The notes under the pieces: model-generated
What the model was told of the DNA's origin: nothing
Database searches by the model: none
What the model saw: the letters and a program-made list of their open reading frames with translations, nothing else
Made by a program: the position numbers and the translations under genes
In this document: positions 1 through 8,317 of the stretch, piece after piece
Position numbering within the stretch: position 1 is the first letter of the stretch
How the letters are laid out: each line of letters starts with the position of its first letter
Assembly: GCA_014360895.1 (NCBI GenBank)
Contig: JACIWQ010000023.1
Span: forward strand, 1 to 36,040
Origin: Thermoflexales bacterium
Lineage (GTDB): Bacteria > Chloroflexota > Anaerolineae > B4-G1 > DUEL01
Length of the DNA stretch: 36,040 bases
Reading direction: 5' to 3'

Positions 1-1
1 G

Positions 2-2182
2 GAGCCGTCGGCGGCCGCGCCCGCCGAACTGGCGCCGGCGCCGGCCGTGCCGCCGGCCCCGCCCGCGCGGCCCCGCGCCGCTGCGCCGGAGCGACGTCCC
101 CAGCCTGTCCCCACTCAGGAGCCCCCGGGCCTGAAGGCCCCCCTCACCGCCATCCGGGGCGTGGGGGCGAAACAGGCCGAGCGGCTGGCCCGGCTGGGCC
201 TGCGCACCATCCGGGACGTCCTTTACTTCTTCCCCCGCCGCTACGACGATTACTCCTGCCTGAAGCCCATCAACCGGCTGGAGTACGGCGAGGACGTCAC
301 CATCATCGCCCGGGTCTGGGAGGCGGGGACGCGGGAGAGCCGCAGCGGGATGCCCATCTTCAAGGCCATCCTGACCGACGGCACCGGCTTCATTGAGGCC
401 ACCTGGTTCAACCAGCCCTTCCTGAGCGAGCGCATCCGGCCCGGCCAGCAGATTGTGGTCAGCGGACGGGTGGAGGAGTATTTGGGCCACCTCTGCTTCA
501 CCTCCCCGGAGTGGGAGCCCCTCAAGCCGGAACTCCTCCACACCGGGCGGCTGGTCCCCGTCTACCCCCTCACCGAGGGCATCAGCGCCAAATGGCTGCG
601 GGATATGGTCCATCGGACGGTGGAGTACTGGGCGCCGCGCCTTCCGGACCACCTGCCGCCGTCCCTGCGGGAGGAGTACGGCCTGGTGGACCTGAGTACG
701 GCCCTCCAGCAGGCCCACTTCCCCGATGACCGGAAGGCGCTGGAGAAGGCCCGCTACCGGCTGGCCTTTGACGAACTCTTTATCTTCCAGTTGGGCGTCC
801 TCCGCCAGCGGTACCTCTGGCGCTCCGTCCCCGGACAACCACTGCCGGTGGACCGGGCTACCCTGGAGGCGCTCCTGCAGAGTCTCCCCTTCCCGCTGAC
901 TGGCGCTCAGCGGCGGGCGCTGGAGCACATTGTCTCCGACCTGGCCTCCTCCTACCCGATGAACCGTCTCCTCCAGGGCGACGTCGGTTCGGGCAAGACG
1001 GTGGTGGCGGCGGTCGCTATGGCCCTGGCGGTGGCCGCAGGTGCCCAGGCGGCCCTGATGGCTCCCACGGAGATTCTGGCCGAACAGCACTACCGGACCC
1101 TCTCTGTCCTCTTCGCCCGCTTTCCGGGCCGGCCCATCCATCTCCGTCTGCTCACCGGCAGCGTCACCGGCGCGGAGCGGGAGACGGTCTACTCCGGCCT
1201 GGCCGACGGCTCGGTGGACGTCGTCGTGGGCACCCACGCCCTCATCCAGGAGTCCGTCTCCTTCCGCAACCTGGCCCTGGTGGTCATTGACGAGCAGCAC
1301 CGCTTCGGGGTCCGCCAGCGGGCGGCGTTGCGGCAGAAGGGGTATAACCCCCACCTGCTGGTGATGACGGCCACCCCCATCCCCCGCTCCCTCCAGTTGA
1401 CCCTCTGGGGCCACCTGGACGTCTCGGTCATAGACGAGATGCCGCCGGGCCGCCAGCCGATCACCACGCGCGTCATCATGCCCCGGGAGCGGGAACGGGC
1501 CTACGCTTTCGTCCGCAGCCAGGTCGCCAAAGGGCGTCAGGCCTTCATCATCTGCCCGCTGGTGGAGGAATCGGAGAAGATAGAAGCGAAGGCCGCCGTG
1601 GAGGAGTACGAGCGCCTGAAGCGGGAGGTCTTCCCTGACCTGCGCCTGGGCCTCCTGCACGGGCGGATGAAGGGCGAGGAGAAGGACGCCGTCATGTCTG
1701 CCTTCGCCCGGGGGGAACTGGATATTCTGGTAGCGACGTCGGTGGTGGAGGTCGGCATAGACGTCCCCAACGCCACGGTGATGCTGGTGGAGGGGGCCGA
1801 ACGGTTCGGCCTGGCCCAACTCCACCAGTTCCGGGGCCGGGTTGGCCGGGGGGAGCACCCCTCTTACTGCCTGCTGGTGGCCGAATCCGCCTCCGCCGAA
1901 GCGGAGGAGCGGCTGCGGGCGGTGGAGGCCACCACCGACGGCTTCGTCCTGGCCCAGAAGGACCTGGAACTGCGGGGACCTGGGGAGTTTCTGGGCACCC
2001 GTCAATCCGGGCTCCCCGACCTGAAAATGGCCTCCATCGCCGACCTGCGGCTGCTGGAACGGGTGCGGGAGGCCGCCGCACGCTTCCTGGAGACTGACCC
2101 GTCATTGGAGAATCCAGAGCACCGTCTGCTGGCCCGCCGGGTGATGGACCTCTGGGCCTCCGGCGAAGGGGAGGTCAGTTGA
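2..2182 (+). CDS. recG: ATP-dependent DNA helicase RecG (5' end cut by window edge)
   Basis: RecG is a superfamily 2 helicase that remodels stalled replication forks and Holliday junctions in the cytoplasm. The frame is open to the left edge; the first possible start inside the window is a GTG at 47, but Ala/Pro-rich sequence continues upstream, so the real start is probably outside. Counting from 47: a Pro/Ala linker, an HhH-like segment (IRGVGAKQAERLARLG), the OB-fold wedge domain (about residues 70-190), then helicase motifs Walker A GDVGSGKT (311-318), DEQH (415-418), TATPIPRS, and the C-terminal motif QFRGRVGRG followed by the RecG-typical LRGPGEFLGTRQSG. Long N-terminal extensions before the wedge are known in RecG of several phyla. 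It ends about 120 bp before coaD, a common neighbourhood. Confidence 0.95.
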   Translation, partial: EPSAAAPAELAPAPAVPPAPPARPRAAAPERRPQPVPTQEPPGLKAPLTAIRGVGAKQAERLARLGLRTIRDVLYFFPRRYDDYSCLKPINRLEYGEDVTIIARVWEAGTRESRSGMPIFKAILTDGTGFIEATWFNQPFLSERIRPGQQIVVSGRVEEYLGHLCFTSPEWEPLKPELLHTGRLVPVYPLTEGISAKWLRDMVHRTVEYWAPRLPDHLPPSLREEYGLVDLSTALQQAHFPDDRKALEKARYRLAFDELFIFQLGVLRQRYLWRSVPGQPLPVDRATLEALLQSLPFPLTGAQRRALEHIVSDLASSYPMNRLLQGDVGSGKTVVAAVAMALAVAAGAQAALMAPTEILAEQHYRTLSVLFARFPGRPIHLRLLTGSVTGAERETVYSGLADGSVDVVVGTHALIQESVSFRNLALVVIDEQHRFGVRQRAALRQKGYNPHLLVMTATPIPRSLQLTLWGHLDVSVIDEMPPGRQPITTRVIMPRERERAYAFVRSQVAKGRQAFIICPLVEESEKIEAKAAVEEYERLKREVFPDLRLGLLHGRMKGEEKDAVMSAFARGELDILVATSVVEVGIDVPNATVMLVEGAERFGLAQLHQFRGRVGRGEHPSYCLLVAESASAEAEERLRAVEATTDGFVLAQKDLELRGPGEFLGTRQSGLPDLKMASIADLRLLERVREAAARFLETDPSLENPEHRLLARRVMDLWASGEGEVS

Positions 2183-2301
2183 TTGCAGAGGACGGCGGCA
2201 CTCCGCTCCGTTCCGTGCTACACTACAAACTGGGAGCAGTGTTCTAAATGGGCGGACATATCTCTGCTGGTCTCTCAATCCACGAGCAAAGGAGACATTT
2301 C

Positions 2302-2826
2302 ATGTGTCGTGCGCTCTACCCCGGCACCTTTGACCCCATCCACCTCGGTCACATGGACATCGCCATCCGCGCCGCCGCCATCTTTGATGACCTGGTCGTG
2401 GGCGTTTACGACCGTCCGTCCAAAAACCTCCTCTTCTCGCTGGAAGAGCGGATAGAACTGGCCCGGGAGGCCCTGAAGGGGGTGCCGAACATTCAGGTCC
2501 TTCCGTACGGCGAACTAACGGCGGAATTTGCCCGCCGCGTCGGTGCTAAAGTCATCGTCCGGGGCCTGCGGGTGGTCAGCGACTTTGAGTGGGAGTATCA
2601 GATGTCCCTGACCAACCGGCAACTGGCCCCGGAGATAGAGTTTGTCTGCCTGATGACCCGGCAGGAGCATGCGTTTCTCAGTTCCAGCATTCTGAAGGAA
2701 GTGGCGCTGCTGGGCGGCGACGTGACCCAAATGGCGCCGCCCAATGTGGTCGCCGCGCTGGCCCAGAAGCGCGCCGAACTGGAGCGCCAGCGGGGCCCCG
2801 TCCCCCTGGTCTCGCTGCGGGATTAA
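2302..2826 (+). CDS. coaD: Phosphopantetheine adenylyltransferase
   Basis: CoaD transfers AMP from ATP to 4'-phosphopantetheine, giving dephospho-CoA, the penultimate step of coenzyme A synthesis. The 174-residue product has the nucleotidyltransferase signature YPGTFDPIHLGH (Thr9 and His17 match the catalytic T/HxGH residues), the RGLRVVSDFEWEYQ segment and the C-terminal SSSILKEVA motif. Length is close to the family norm of about 160. I chose ATG 2302 because GGAG lies 8 bp upstream and homology begins at once; an in-frame start at 2248 would add 18 residues without family similarity. The stop is followed directly by the tandem repeat block at 2830-2970. Confidence 0.95.
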   Translation: MCRALYPGTFDPIHLGHMDIAIRAAAIFDDLVVGVYDRPSKNLLFSLEERIELAREALKGVPNIQVLPYGELTAEFARRVGAKVIVRGLRVVSDFEWEYQMSLTNRQLAPEIEFVCLMTRQEHAFLSSSILKEVALLGGDVTQMAPPNVVAALAQKRAELERQRGPVPLVSLRD

Positions 2827-2829
2827 TGA

Positions 2830-2970
2830 CGACAGTCGGTAGTGGGTAGTGGGCAGTCGGTAGTGGGTAGTGGGCAGTCGGTAGTGGGTAGTGGGCAGTC
2901 GGTAGTCGGTAGTGGGCAGTCGGTAGTCGGTGGTGGGCAGTCGGTAGTGGGCAGTGGGTAGTGGGCAGTG
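2830..2970. repeat. Tandem repeat block, GTAGTGGGCAGTCG family
   Basis: About 140 bp built from degenerate copies of GTAGTGGGCAGTCG and GTAGTGGGTAGTGG, starting 4 bp after the coaD stop and ending about 25 bp before the next start. It contains many GGG runs separated by 4-base TAGT loops, so the + strand could form G-quadruplexes. There are no unique spacers between units, so it is not a CRISPR array. No gene is supported in it. Confidence 0.9.
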
Positions 2971-2994
2971 GTCACAACAAACGCGAGGTGGGAT

Positions 2995-3456
2995 ATGGAC
3001 ATCCTGCACCTGGTAGATCGGCTGGAAGAGACGGTGAAGAACAGCCGCCGACTGTTCTTTTCCTCCATCCGTCTGGTGGATGAACGACGGATTATGGCCC
3101 TGGTGGAACAGATGCGCATCTCTATCCCCGAAGAGGTGCGCCGTGCCCAGCGGGTTAACCAGGAGCGGGAGCGCATCCTGGCCCAGGCGCGCGAGGAGGC
3201 AGAGCGACGGGTCCGGGAGGCCGAGCAGCGGGCTCAGGAACTGACCGCTGAGCACGCCGTCGTCCGCGCCGCTGAGGCCCGGGCCGCCGCCATCCGCGAA
3301 CAGGCCGAACGGGAGGCCGCCACCCTCCGCCGGGAGGCCGACGAGTACGTCTTCGGCGTCCTCTGTCAACTGGAAGAGGAACTCCATCGCACCCTGCGCG
3401 TCGTGGAGAACGGCCTGCGCAAATTGCAAAAGGACGAAGTACGGAGTATGGAGTAA
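2995..3456 (+). CDS. Coiled-coil protein of unknown function (ATPase subunit B/E-like)
   Basis: A 153-residue soluble protein. Residues about 45-125 form one long charged helix rich in Ala, Arg and Glu (for example QERERILAQAREEAERRVRE), typical of stalk proteins such as ATP synthase subunit b/E or DivIVA-like proteins. There is no transmembrane segment, so it is unlikely to be a true F0 subunit b. ATG 2995 is preceded by GAGGTGGG; an alternative GTG at 2968 lies inside the repeat block and is less likely. The last residues (RSME) and the stop are encoded by the first units of the GGAGTATGGAGTA repeat. Position after coaD suggests a housekeeping cluster, but the function cannot be read from the sequence. 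Confidence 0.75.
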   Translation: MDILHLVDRLEETVKNSRRLFFSSIRLVDERRIMALVEQMRISIPEEVRRAQRVNQERERILAQAREEAERRVREAEQRAQELTAEHAVVRAAEARAAAIREQAEREAATLRREADEYVFGVLCQLEEELHRTLRVVENGLRKLQKDEVRSME

Positions 3457-3540
3457 GAAGTATGGAGTATGGAGTATGGAGTATGGAGTATGGAGTATGG
3501 AGTATGGAGTAAGAAGTACGGAATACGGAGTACGGAGTAA
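3437..3540. repeat. Tandem repeat block, GGAGTATGGAGTA family
   Basis: About 100 bp of 7-bp units (GGAGTAT, with GGAGTAC and GAAGTAT variants). The first units are coding (C-terminus and stop of the coiled-coil gene) and the last unit abuts ATG 3541. The terminal GGAGTACGGAGTAA places GGAG 10 and 3 bases before that ATG, so the repeat also provides the only Shine-Dalgarno-like sequence of the next gene. Confidence 0.9.
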
Positions 3541-4785
3541 ATGGAAGCTATCCGTCTGCTCCACTTCGCCGACCTGCACATCGGCATAGAGAACTACGGT
3601 CGCCTGGACCCGACCACCGGCGTCAACAGCCGGGTGCGGGATTTTCTGGACCGGCTGGACGAGGTGGTGGAGTACGCCCTGAACCACGAGGCCGACCTGG
3701 TCCTCTTCGCCGGGGACGCCTACAAGACCCGCGACCCCAACCCTACCTACCAGCGGGCCTTCGCCCGGCGGGTCAAACGGCTGGCCGACGCCGGTATCCC
3801 CGTCGTCCTTCTGGTGGGCAACCACGACCTGCCGACCATGCCCCAGCGGGCCTCCAGCGTGGACATCTTCCACACCCTGGCCGTCCCCAATGTCTACGTG
3901 GGCCGGGAGGAGGACCTGCTTCGTATCCCCACCCGGCGCGGCCCCGTCCAGGTGGCCGTCGTCCCCTTCCCGGTGCGCCAGCGGCTCCTGGCCCACGAGG
4001 AGTTTCGCGGGCTCTCGCTGGAGCAACTGGACGAGGCGCTGCGGCGCATTGTGACCGAAAACATCCAGGCCCTGGCCCGGAAAGTGGACCCCGAAATCCC
4101 CGCCGTCCTGGCGGCCCACCTGAGCGTCTCCGGCGCGACCTACGGCTCCGAGCGCGGGGTGATGATCGGACGGGATACGGTCGTCCTCCTCTCCGCCCTG
4201 GCCGACCCCGTATGGGACTACGTCGCGCTGGGCCATATCCACAAGCACCAGAGCCTGAACGGGAGCGCGTACCCGCCGGTGGTCTACGCGGGCAGTCTGG
4301 AACGCATTGATTTCGGCGAGGAGCGGGAGCCAAAGGGCTTCTGCTGGGTCCAACTGCGGCGCGGGGAGACGACGTGGGAGTTCGTGGAGGTGGCCGCCCG
4401 CCGATTCGTCACCGTCCGGGCCGACCTGCGGGCGGAGACCGACCCGCTGGGGGCGCTCTCGCGGGCCGTCGCCGCCCACGACCTGCGGGACGCGGTGGTC
4501 CGCGTGGAGATGAAACTGCGCCCGGAGCAGGAGCGTCTGGTCCGGGATGCCGACGTCCGCCCCCTGCTGGCGGAGGCGGCCTTCGTCGGCAGCATCAGCC
4601 GGGATGTGGAGCGTCCGGCGCGCCTGCGTTTGGGCACCCTCCGCCCGGAGGAACTGACCCCGCCTCAACTCCTGGAGCGGTACTTGCAGGCCAAAGAGGT
4701 CCCCCCGGAGCGCCGCCGGGAACTGCTGGCGGCCGCCGCCGAGATTTTCGGAACTACGGAGTACGGAGTAGGGAGTACGGAGTAG
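3541..4785 (+). CDS. SbcD/Mre11-type DNA repair exonuclease
   Basis: A metallophosphoesterase-fold nuclease of the SbcD/Mre11 class, which normally works with an SbcC/Rad50 ATPase to process DNA double-strand ends. The 414-residue product shows the phosphoesterase motifs in order: HFADLHIG (Asp and His metal ligands, residues 8-15), FAGDAYKTRDP, LLVGNHDLPT, the AAHLSVSGA histidine, and GHIHKHQ, followed by a C-terminal capping region. Length fits the SbcD family. No sbcC/rad50 homologue is visible in the window; the large partner gene does not follow as it usually does. The final residues (TTEYGVGSTE) and the stop codon are encoded by the next block of GGAGTA repeats, a probable repeat intrusion into the 3' end. 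Confidence 0.9.
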   Translation: MEAIRLLHFADLHIGIENYGRLDPTTGVNSRVRDFLDRLDEVVEYALNHEADLVLFAGDAYKTRDPNPTYQRAFARRVKRLADAGIPVVLLVGNHDLPTMPQRASSVDIFHTLAVPNVYVGREEDLLRIPTRRGPVQVAVVPFPVRQRLLAHEEFRGLSLEQLDEALRRIVTENIQALARKVDPEIPAVLAAHLSVSGATYGSERGVMIGRDTVVLLSALADPVWDYVALGHIHKHQSLNGSAYPPVVYAGSLERIDFGEEREPKGFCWVQLRRGETTWEFVEVAARRFVTVRADLRAETDPLGALSRAVAAHDLRDAVVRVEMKLRPEQERLVRDADVRPLLAEAAFVGSISRDVERPARLRLGTLRPEELTPPQLLERYLQAKEVPPERRRELLAAAAEIFGTTEYGVGSTE

Positions 4786-4812
4786 GGAGTAGGGAGTAGG
4801 GGGTAGGGAGTG
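4754..4812. repeat. Tandem repeat block, ACGGAGTA/GGGAGTA family
   Basis: About 59 bp of CGGAGTA and GGGAGTA units that begin inside the sbcD-like coding sequence, provide its stop (TAG 4783-4785), and run to the start of the DUF3343 gene. Positions 4785-4808 hold four G runs of at least three Gs with loops of 2-4 bases, a good G-quadruplex candidate immediately upstream of ATG 4813. Confidence 0.88.
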
Positions 4813-5028
4813 ATGTACGCTGTCATCCTCGTCCCTTCCACCAGCCACGCTCTTCGGGCCGAGAAGATTCTGCGGTCGGCGGGCATAGAGTGTAAACTCA
4901 TCCCCGTCCCCCGCCATCTCAGTTCCGATTGCGGCGTCTGCGTCCGCATCCCGCGTCCGGCCCGGGAGGCCGCCTGCGCAGCCCTGGAACAGGCCCGTCT
5001 GGAGATTGAAAGCGTCCACGACCTGTGA
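4813..5028 (+). CDS. DUF3343 protein (putative Se/S carrier-like)
   Basis: A 71-residue protein matching the DUF3343 pattern: a beta strand (YAVILVPSTSHALRAEKIL), then IECKLIPVPRHLSSDCGVCVRI with the family's paired cysteines, and a C-terminal helix. DUF3343 proteins are described as putative Se/S carrier-like and often sit near selenium or sulfur-trafficking genes, but no such partner is seen here. The adjacent GTG 4810 and ATG 4813 could both serve as start; I took the ATG. The leader consists only of GGGAGTA repeats, which offer GGGAG as ribosome-binding site. The stop lies 38 bp before the SHMT-GcvT start. Confidence 0.8.
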   Translation: MYAVILVPSTSHALRAEKILRSAGIECKLIPVPRHLSSDCGVCVRIPRPAREAACAALEQARLEIESVHDL

Positions 5029-5066
5029 TTTGTGTCTTCGTGGTGAACAAAGAGCCCGGAGGCCCG

Positions 5067-8000
5067 ATGAACGATTTTCTGTTCCCTGAACCCCTGGACG
5101 AACTGGACCCGGCCGTTGCTCACCTGATTAACCTGGAGGAAGAGCGACAGGCCCGGAAACTGATTATGATCCCCTCCGAGAGTTACACCCCGCGCGCGGT
5201 CCGGCAGGCGCTGGGGTCCGTCTTCACCAACATCTACGCCGAGGGCTACCCCCTCCCCGAGACCCGCTGGATGACGGAGGAGCAGATTCTGGACTACGAG
5301 GCCCACATGGCCTTCTACCGGCGCTACGGCGACCTGCGCTACTATATGGGCGTGGAGTACGCCGACGTCGCCGAGGCGCTGGCCCGCCGGAGGTGCGCCG
5401 AGGCCTTCGCCACCGAGACCGTCCCCGCCGACCGCATCTACGTCAACGTCCAGCCCCTCTCCGGCGCGCCGGCCAACATCGCCGTCTACGAGGCGCTCCT
5501 CAAGCCCGGCGACGTCATTATGGGCATGAGCCTGACCCACGGCGGCCACCTCACCCACGGCGCGCCTGCCAACGTCTCCGGTCAGCGCTACCGGGCCGTC
5601 TTCTACGGCGTGGACCCCCGCACCGAACTGATAGACTACGACCAGGTGGAAGCGCTGGCCCTGGAACACCGTCCCCGTATCATCATCGCCGGGTATACCT
5701 CCTACCCGCGCGTCCCCGATTGGGCCAAGTTCCGGGAGATTGCGGACAAGGTCGGCGCCTACCTGCTGGCGGACATCGCGCACGTGGCCGGGATGGTGGC
5801 CGCAGGGGCCTACCCCAGCCCCCTGAGCTATGCCCACGTCGTCACCTTCACCACCCACAAGACTCTCTGCGGGCCGCGCGGCGCCTGCATCCTGACCACC
5901 GACCCGCTCCTGGCCCGCCGGATTGACCACGCCGTCTTCCCCGGCCTGCAGGGCGGGCCGCACGTCAACAAGTTCGTCGCGATGGCGGTGGCCTTCCGCC
6001 TGGCCCGGACGGAGAAGTTCCGCCGCCTGCAACACCAGATTGTCGCCAACGCGAAGGCGCTGGCCCGCGCGCTCACCGAGGAAGGGATGCGTGTCGCCTA
6101 CGGCGGCACCGACTCCCACCTGCTGGTCCTGGACTGCAAGACCGTCCGGGGGCCCTTCGGGGAACCCCTCCTGGGTGATACGGCGGCCCGCGTTCTGGAC
6201 CTGGTGGGCATCGTCTGCAACCGCAACACCCTGCCGGGCGACCCCTCACCGGCTCTCGCCAGCGGCATCCGGCTGGGGACGCCCTGGGTCACCCAGCGGG
6301 GGCTGGGGGAGCCGGAGATGGCCGAACTGGCCCACCTCATCGCCCAGACCCTCAAGTCCATCCGGCCCTACACTTATCCGGGCCGCCAGGGCCCCATCTA
6401 CCGGGGCAAGGTGGAGTTTGACGCGCTGGAGGAGGCCCGCCTGGCCGTCGCCGAACTGGCCGCGAAGGCGAACGTGGACTACGAGGTCCGCTGTACGGGG
6501 TACCCCCACCACTGCCTCATCACCGACACCCGGCCGCCGGAGGGAGAGTGGGGGCTGATAGAACTGGAGGGGAACGCCGTCCTGGCCTTCCTGAGCCACG
6601 TCCTGGTGGAGGAAATCGGCGACCTGCCGCCGGACACCTGGCGTCCGGCGACGCTCCTGGAGGCCGACGGGCGTGTGATGGCCCGGAGCTACGTCTCCCG
6701 GCCCACCTTCGGCCATCAGCGGTACCGGCTGGCCGTGCCGTCGGCGGCCTTCCAGCGGGTACTGGCCTGGCTGCGGGCCCTCTCCGACGGCTACGTCCTC
6801 TTTGACCCCCAGGACCTGCAGGCCAAACTCCCCGGCCCGGTCATCGTCCGCAACCTGGGGCCGACGTCTGCGCCCGACGGCCCGCCCCCGGAGGGCCCCT
6901 TCGTCCCACCCCTCTCTCCCAAACCCTACTACGTGGGCCTCTCCGCGCACCGCTCCGCGGAGCCCCGCGGGGAGCCGCTCCCGCGCTTGGAGTGGGAGCC
7001 CCCGGAGGAACCCCTGCGACGGACGGTCCTCTACGAGGCCCACAAGAAACTGGGCGCGCACTTCGTCCCCTTCGCCGGGTGGGAGATGCCCCTGCGCTAC
7101 GGTCCCGTCCTGGACGAACACCGCGCCGTCCGGGGCGCGGCCGGGCTCTTTGACGTGGGCCATATGGGCATCTTTGAGGTCTCCGGCCCCCACGCCGCGG
7201 CCTTCCTGGACCTGGTCAGCACCAACGACGTCAACCGGCTCCGGCCGGGGCAATCCCACTACGGCTTCCTGCTGGACCCGGAGGGGCACGTCATAGACGA
7301 CATTATGGTCTATATGCGCGCGCCGGGGCGGTACATGCTGGTGGTCAACGCGGCCAATACAGCGAAGGACTGGGCCTGGCTGAACGCGGTCAACGAGGGC
7401 CGGGTCCAGATAGACCCGGACCGGCCCTGGGCCCGGTCGCCGTTCCGGGCGGAACTGGTGGACCTGCGCGCGCCGGGCTATGAGCACCTGGCGCGGGTGA
7501 ACCTCGCGCTGCAGGGGCCCCGCTCGCGGGACATCCTGCTGGCCTGGCTGGATGCCAGCCCCAAGGGCCCTGCGGCCGACGAAATCCGCGGCAAACTCCT
7601 GAGCATGCAGCGCACCGAACTGATAGAGGTCCGCTGGCCCTGGCCCGATGCCCCCGGCGGCGTCTTTGACCTCATCATCGCCCGCACCGGCTACACTGGC
7701 GAGGCGATGGGGTTTGAACTCTTCGTCCACCCGGACTGGGCCCCGCTGCTCTGGGACCTCTTGCTCCGCTACGGCGCGCCGAAGGGGCTGCGGCCGGCGG
7801 GGTTGGCGGCGCGGGACTCTCTCCGCATTGAGGCCGGCCTTCCCCTCTACGGCCACGAACTGGCGGGCCCCCTGGACATCCGGCCCGACGAGGCGGGGCT
7901 GGAGGGCTACGTCAAACTCTACAAGCCCTTCTTCATCGGGCGGGAGGCCTTCCGGCGCCACGCCGCGCAGCGGAAGATGACCCTCATCCGCTTCCGACTG

Positions 8001-8276
8001 ACCGAGAAGGGCGTACCCGTCCCCGAGCAGGGGGACCGGGTGGTGGACCGGCGGGGGCGAGTGATCGGGCAGGTTACCTCCTGTGCGATGGATACGGAGG
8101 GATACCTGGTGGGGATGGCCTACGTGGACCGTCGGTTCTCAGAGCCGGGGGAGGACATCTTCGTTTTCGCCGTCTCCCGGGCCCCTTCGGAGAAGTCGCT
8201 GGAGGAACTGGAGATCGGGGACCGGGTGGCGATGGCGACGCCGGGGAAGGTGCTGGACCGTTTCCCCCGGCGGTAA
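5067..8276 (+). CDS. Serine hydroxymethyltransferase-aminomethyltransferase (GlyA-GcvT) fusion
   Basis: A 1069-residue fusion of two folate enzymes. Residues about 1-460 are a PLP-dependent [41 protein letters not shown] and [14 protein letters not shown], with Lys265 as the predicted Schiff-base lysine. It carries an insertion of about 25 residues after NIYAEGYP compared with ordinary GlyA. Residues about 640-1069 are a complete GcvT (T-protein): [35 protein letters not shown], and the C-terminal barrel with IGQVTSC. Between them (about 470-610) lies a segment resembling a GcvT/YgfZ half ([31 protein letters not shown]). SHMT interconverts serine and glycine; GcvT makes methylene-THF from glycine. 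A fusion could couple one-carbon transfer. ATG 5067 has GGAGG 4-8 bp upstream. No gcvP or gcvH is in the window. Confidence 0.93.
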   Translation: MNDFLFPEPLDELDPAVAHLINLEEERQARKLIMIPSESYTPRAVRQALGSVFTNIYAEGYPLPETRWMTEEQILDYEAHMAFYRRYGDLRYYMGVEYADVAEALARRRCAEAFATETVPADRIYVNVQPLSGAPANIAVYEALLKPGDVIMGMSLTHGGHLTHGAPANVSGQRYRAVFYGVDPRTELIDYDQVEALALEHRPRIIIAGYTSYPRVPDWAKFREIADKVGAYLLADIAHVAGMVAAGAYPSPLSYAHVVTFTTHKTLCGPRGACILTTDPLLARRIDHAVFPGLQGGPHVNKFVAMAVAFRLARTEKFRRLQHQIVANAKALARALTEEGMRVAYGGTDSHLLVLDCKTVRGPFGEPLLGDTAARVLDLVGIVCNRNTLPGDPSPALASGIRLGTPWVTQRGLGEPEMAELAHLIAQTLKSIRPYTYPGRQGPIYRGKVEFDALEEARLAVAELAAKANVDYEVRCTGYPHHCLITDTRPPEGEWGLIELEGNAVLAFLSHVLVEEIGDLPPDTWRPATLLEADGRVMARSYVSRPTFGHQRYRLAVPSAAFQRVLAWLRALSDGYVLFDPQDLQAKLPGPVIVRNLGPTSAPDGPPPEGPFVPPLSPKPYYVGLSAHRSAEPRGEPLPRLEWEPPEEPLRRTVLYEAHKKLGAHFVPFAGWEMPLRYGPVLDEHRAVRGAAGLFDVGHMGIFEVSGPHAAAFLDLVSTNDVNRLRPGQSHYGFLLDPEGHVIDDIMVYMRAPGRYMLVVNAANTAKDWAWLNAVNEGRVQIDPDRPWARSPFRAELVDLRAPGYEHLARVNLALQGPRSRDILLAWLDASPKGPAADEIRGKLLSMQRTELIEVRWPWPDAPGGVFDLIIARTGYTGEAMGFELFVHPDWAPLLWDLLLRYGAPKGLRPAGLAARDSLRIEAGLPLYGHELAGPLDIRPDEAGLEGYVKLYKPFFIGREAFRRHAAQRKMTLIRFRLTEKGVPVPEQGDRVVDRRGRVIGQVTSCAMDTEGYLVGMAYVDRRFSEPGEDIFVFAVSRAPSEKSLEELEIGDRVAMATPGKVLDRFPRR

Positions 8277-8317
8277 GTCGGATGCAGGGGGCGGGGACGA
8301 GATAAGGAGGTGTGAAA

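Noticed and set aside
2248-2301. Longer coaD start at 2248
   Set aside because: The 18 extra residues have no similarity to CoaD, whereas ATG 2302 has GGAG at good distance and begins at the conserved motif.
2515-5019. 834-codon antisense open frame spanning coaD, the coiled-coil gene, sbcD-like gene and their spacers
   Set aside because: It is antisense to three well-supported genes, and the repeat blocks between them happen to lack stops on that strand. The translation shows repeated low-complexity segments and no family motif.
6246-7961. 571-codon antisense open frame inside the SHMT-GcvT fusion
   Set aside because: Typical GC-rich shadow of a strongly coding gene; no ribosome-binding site or motif.
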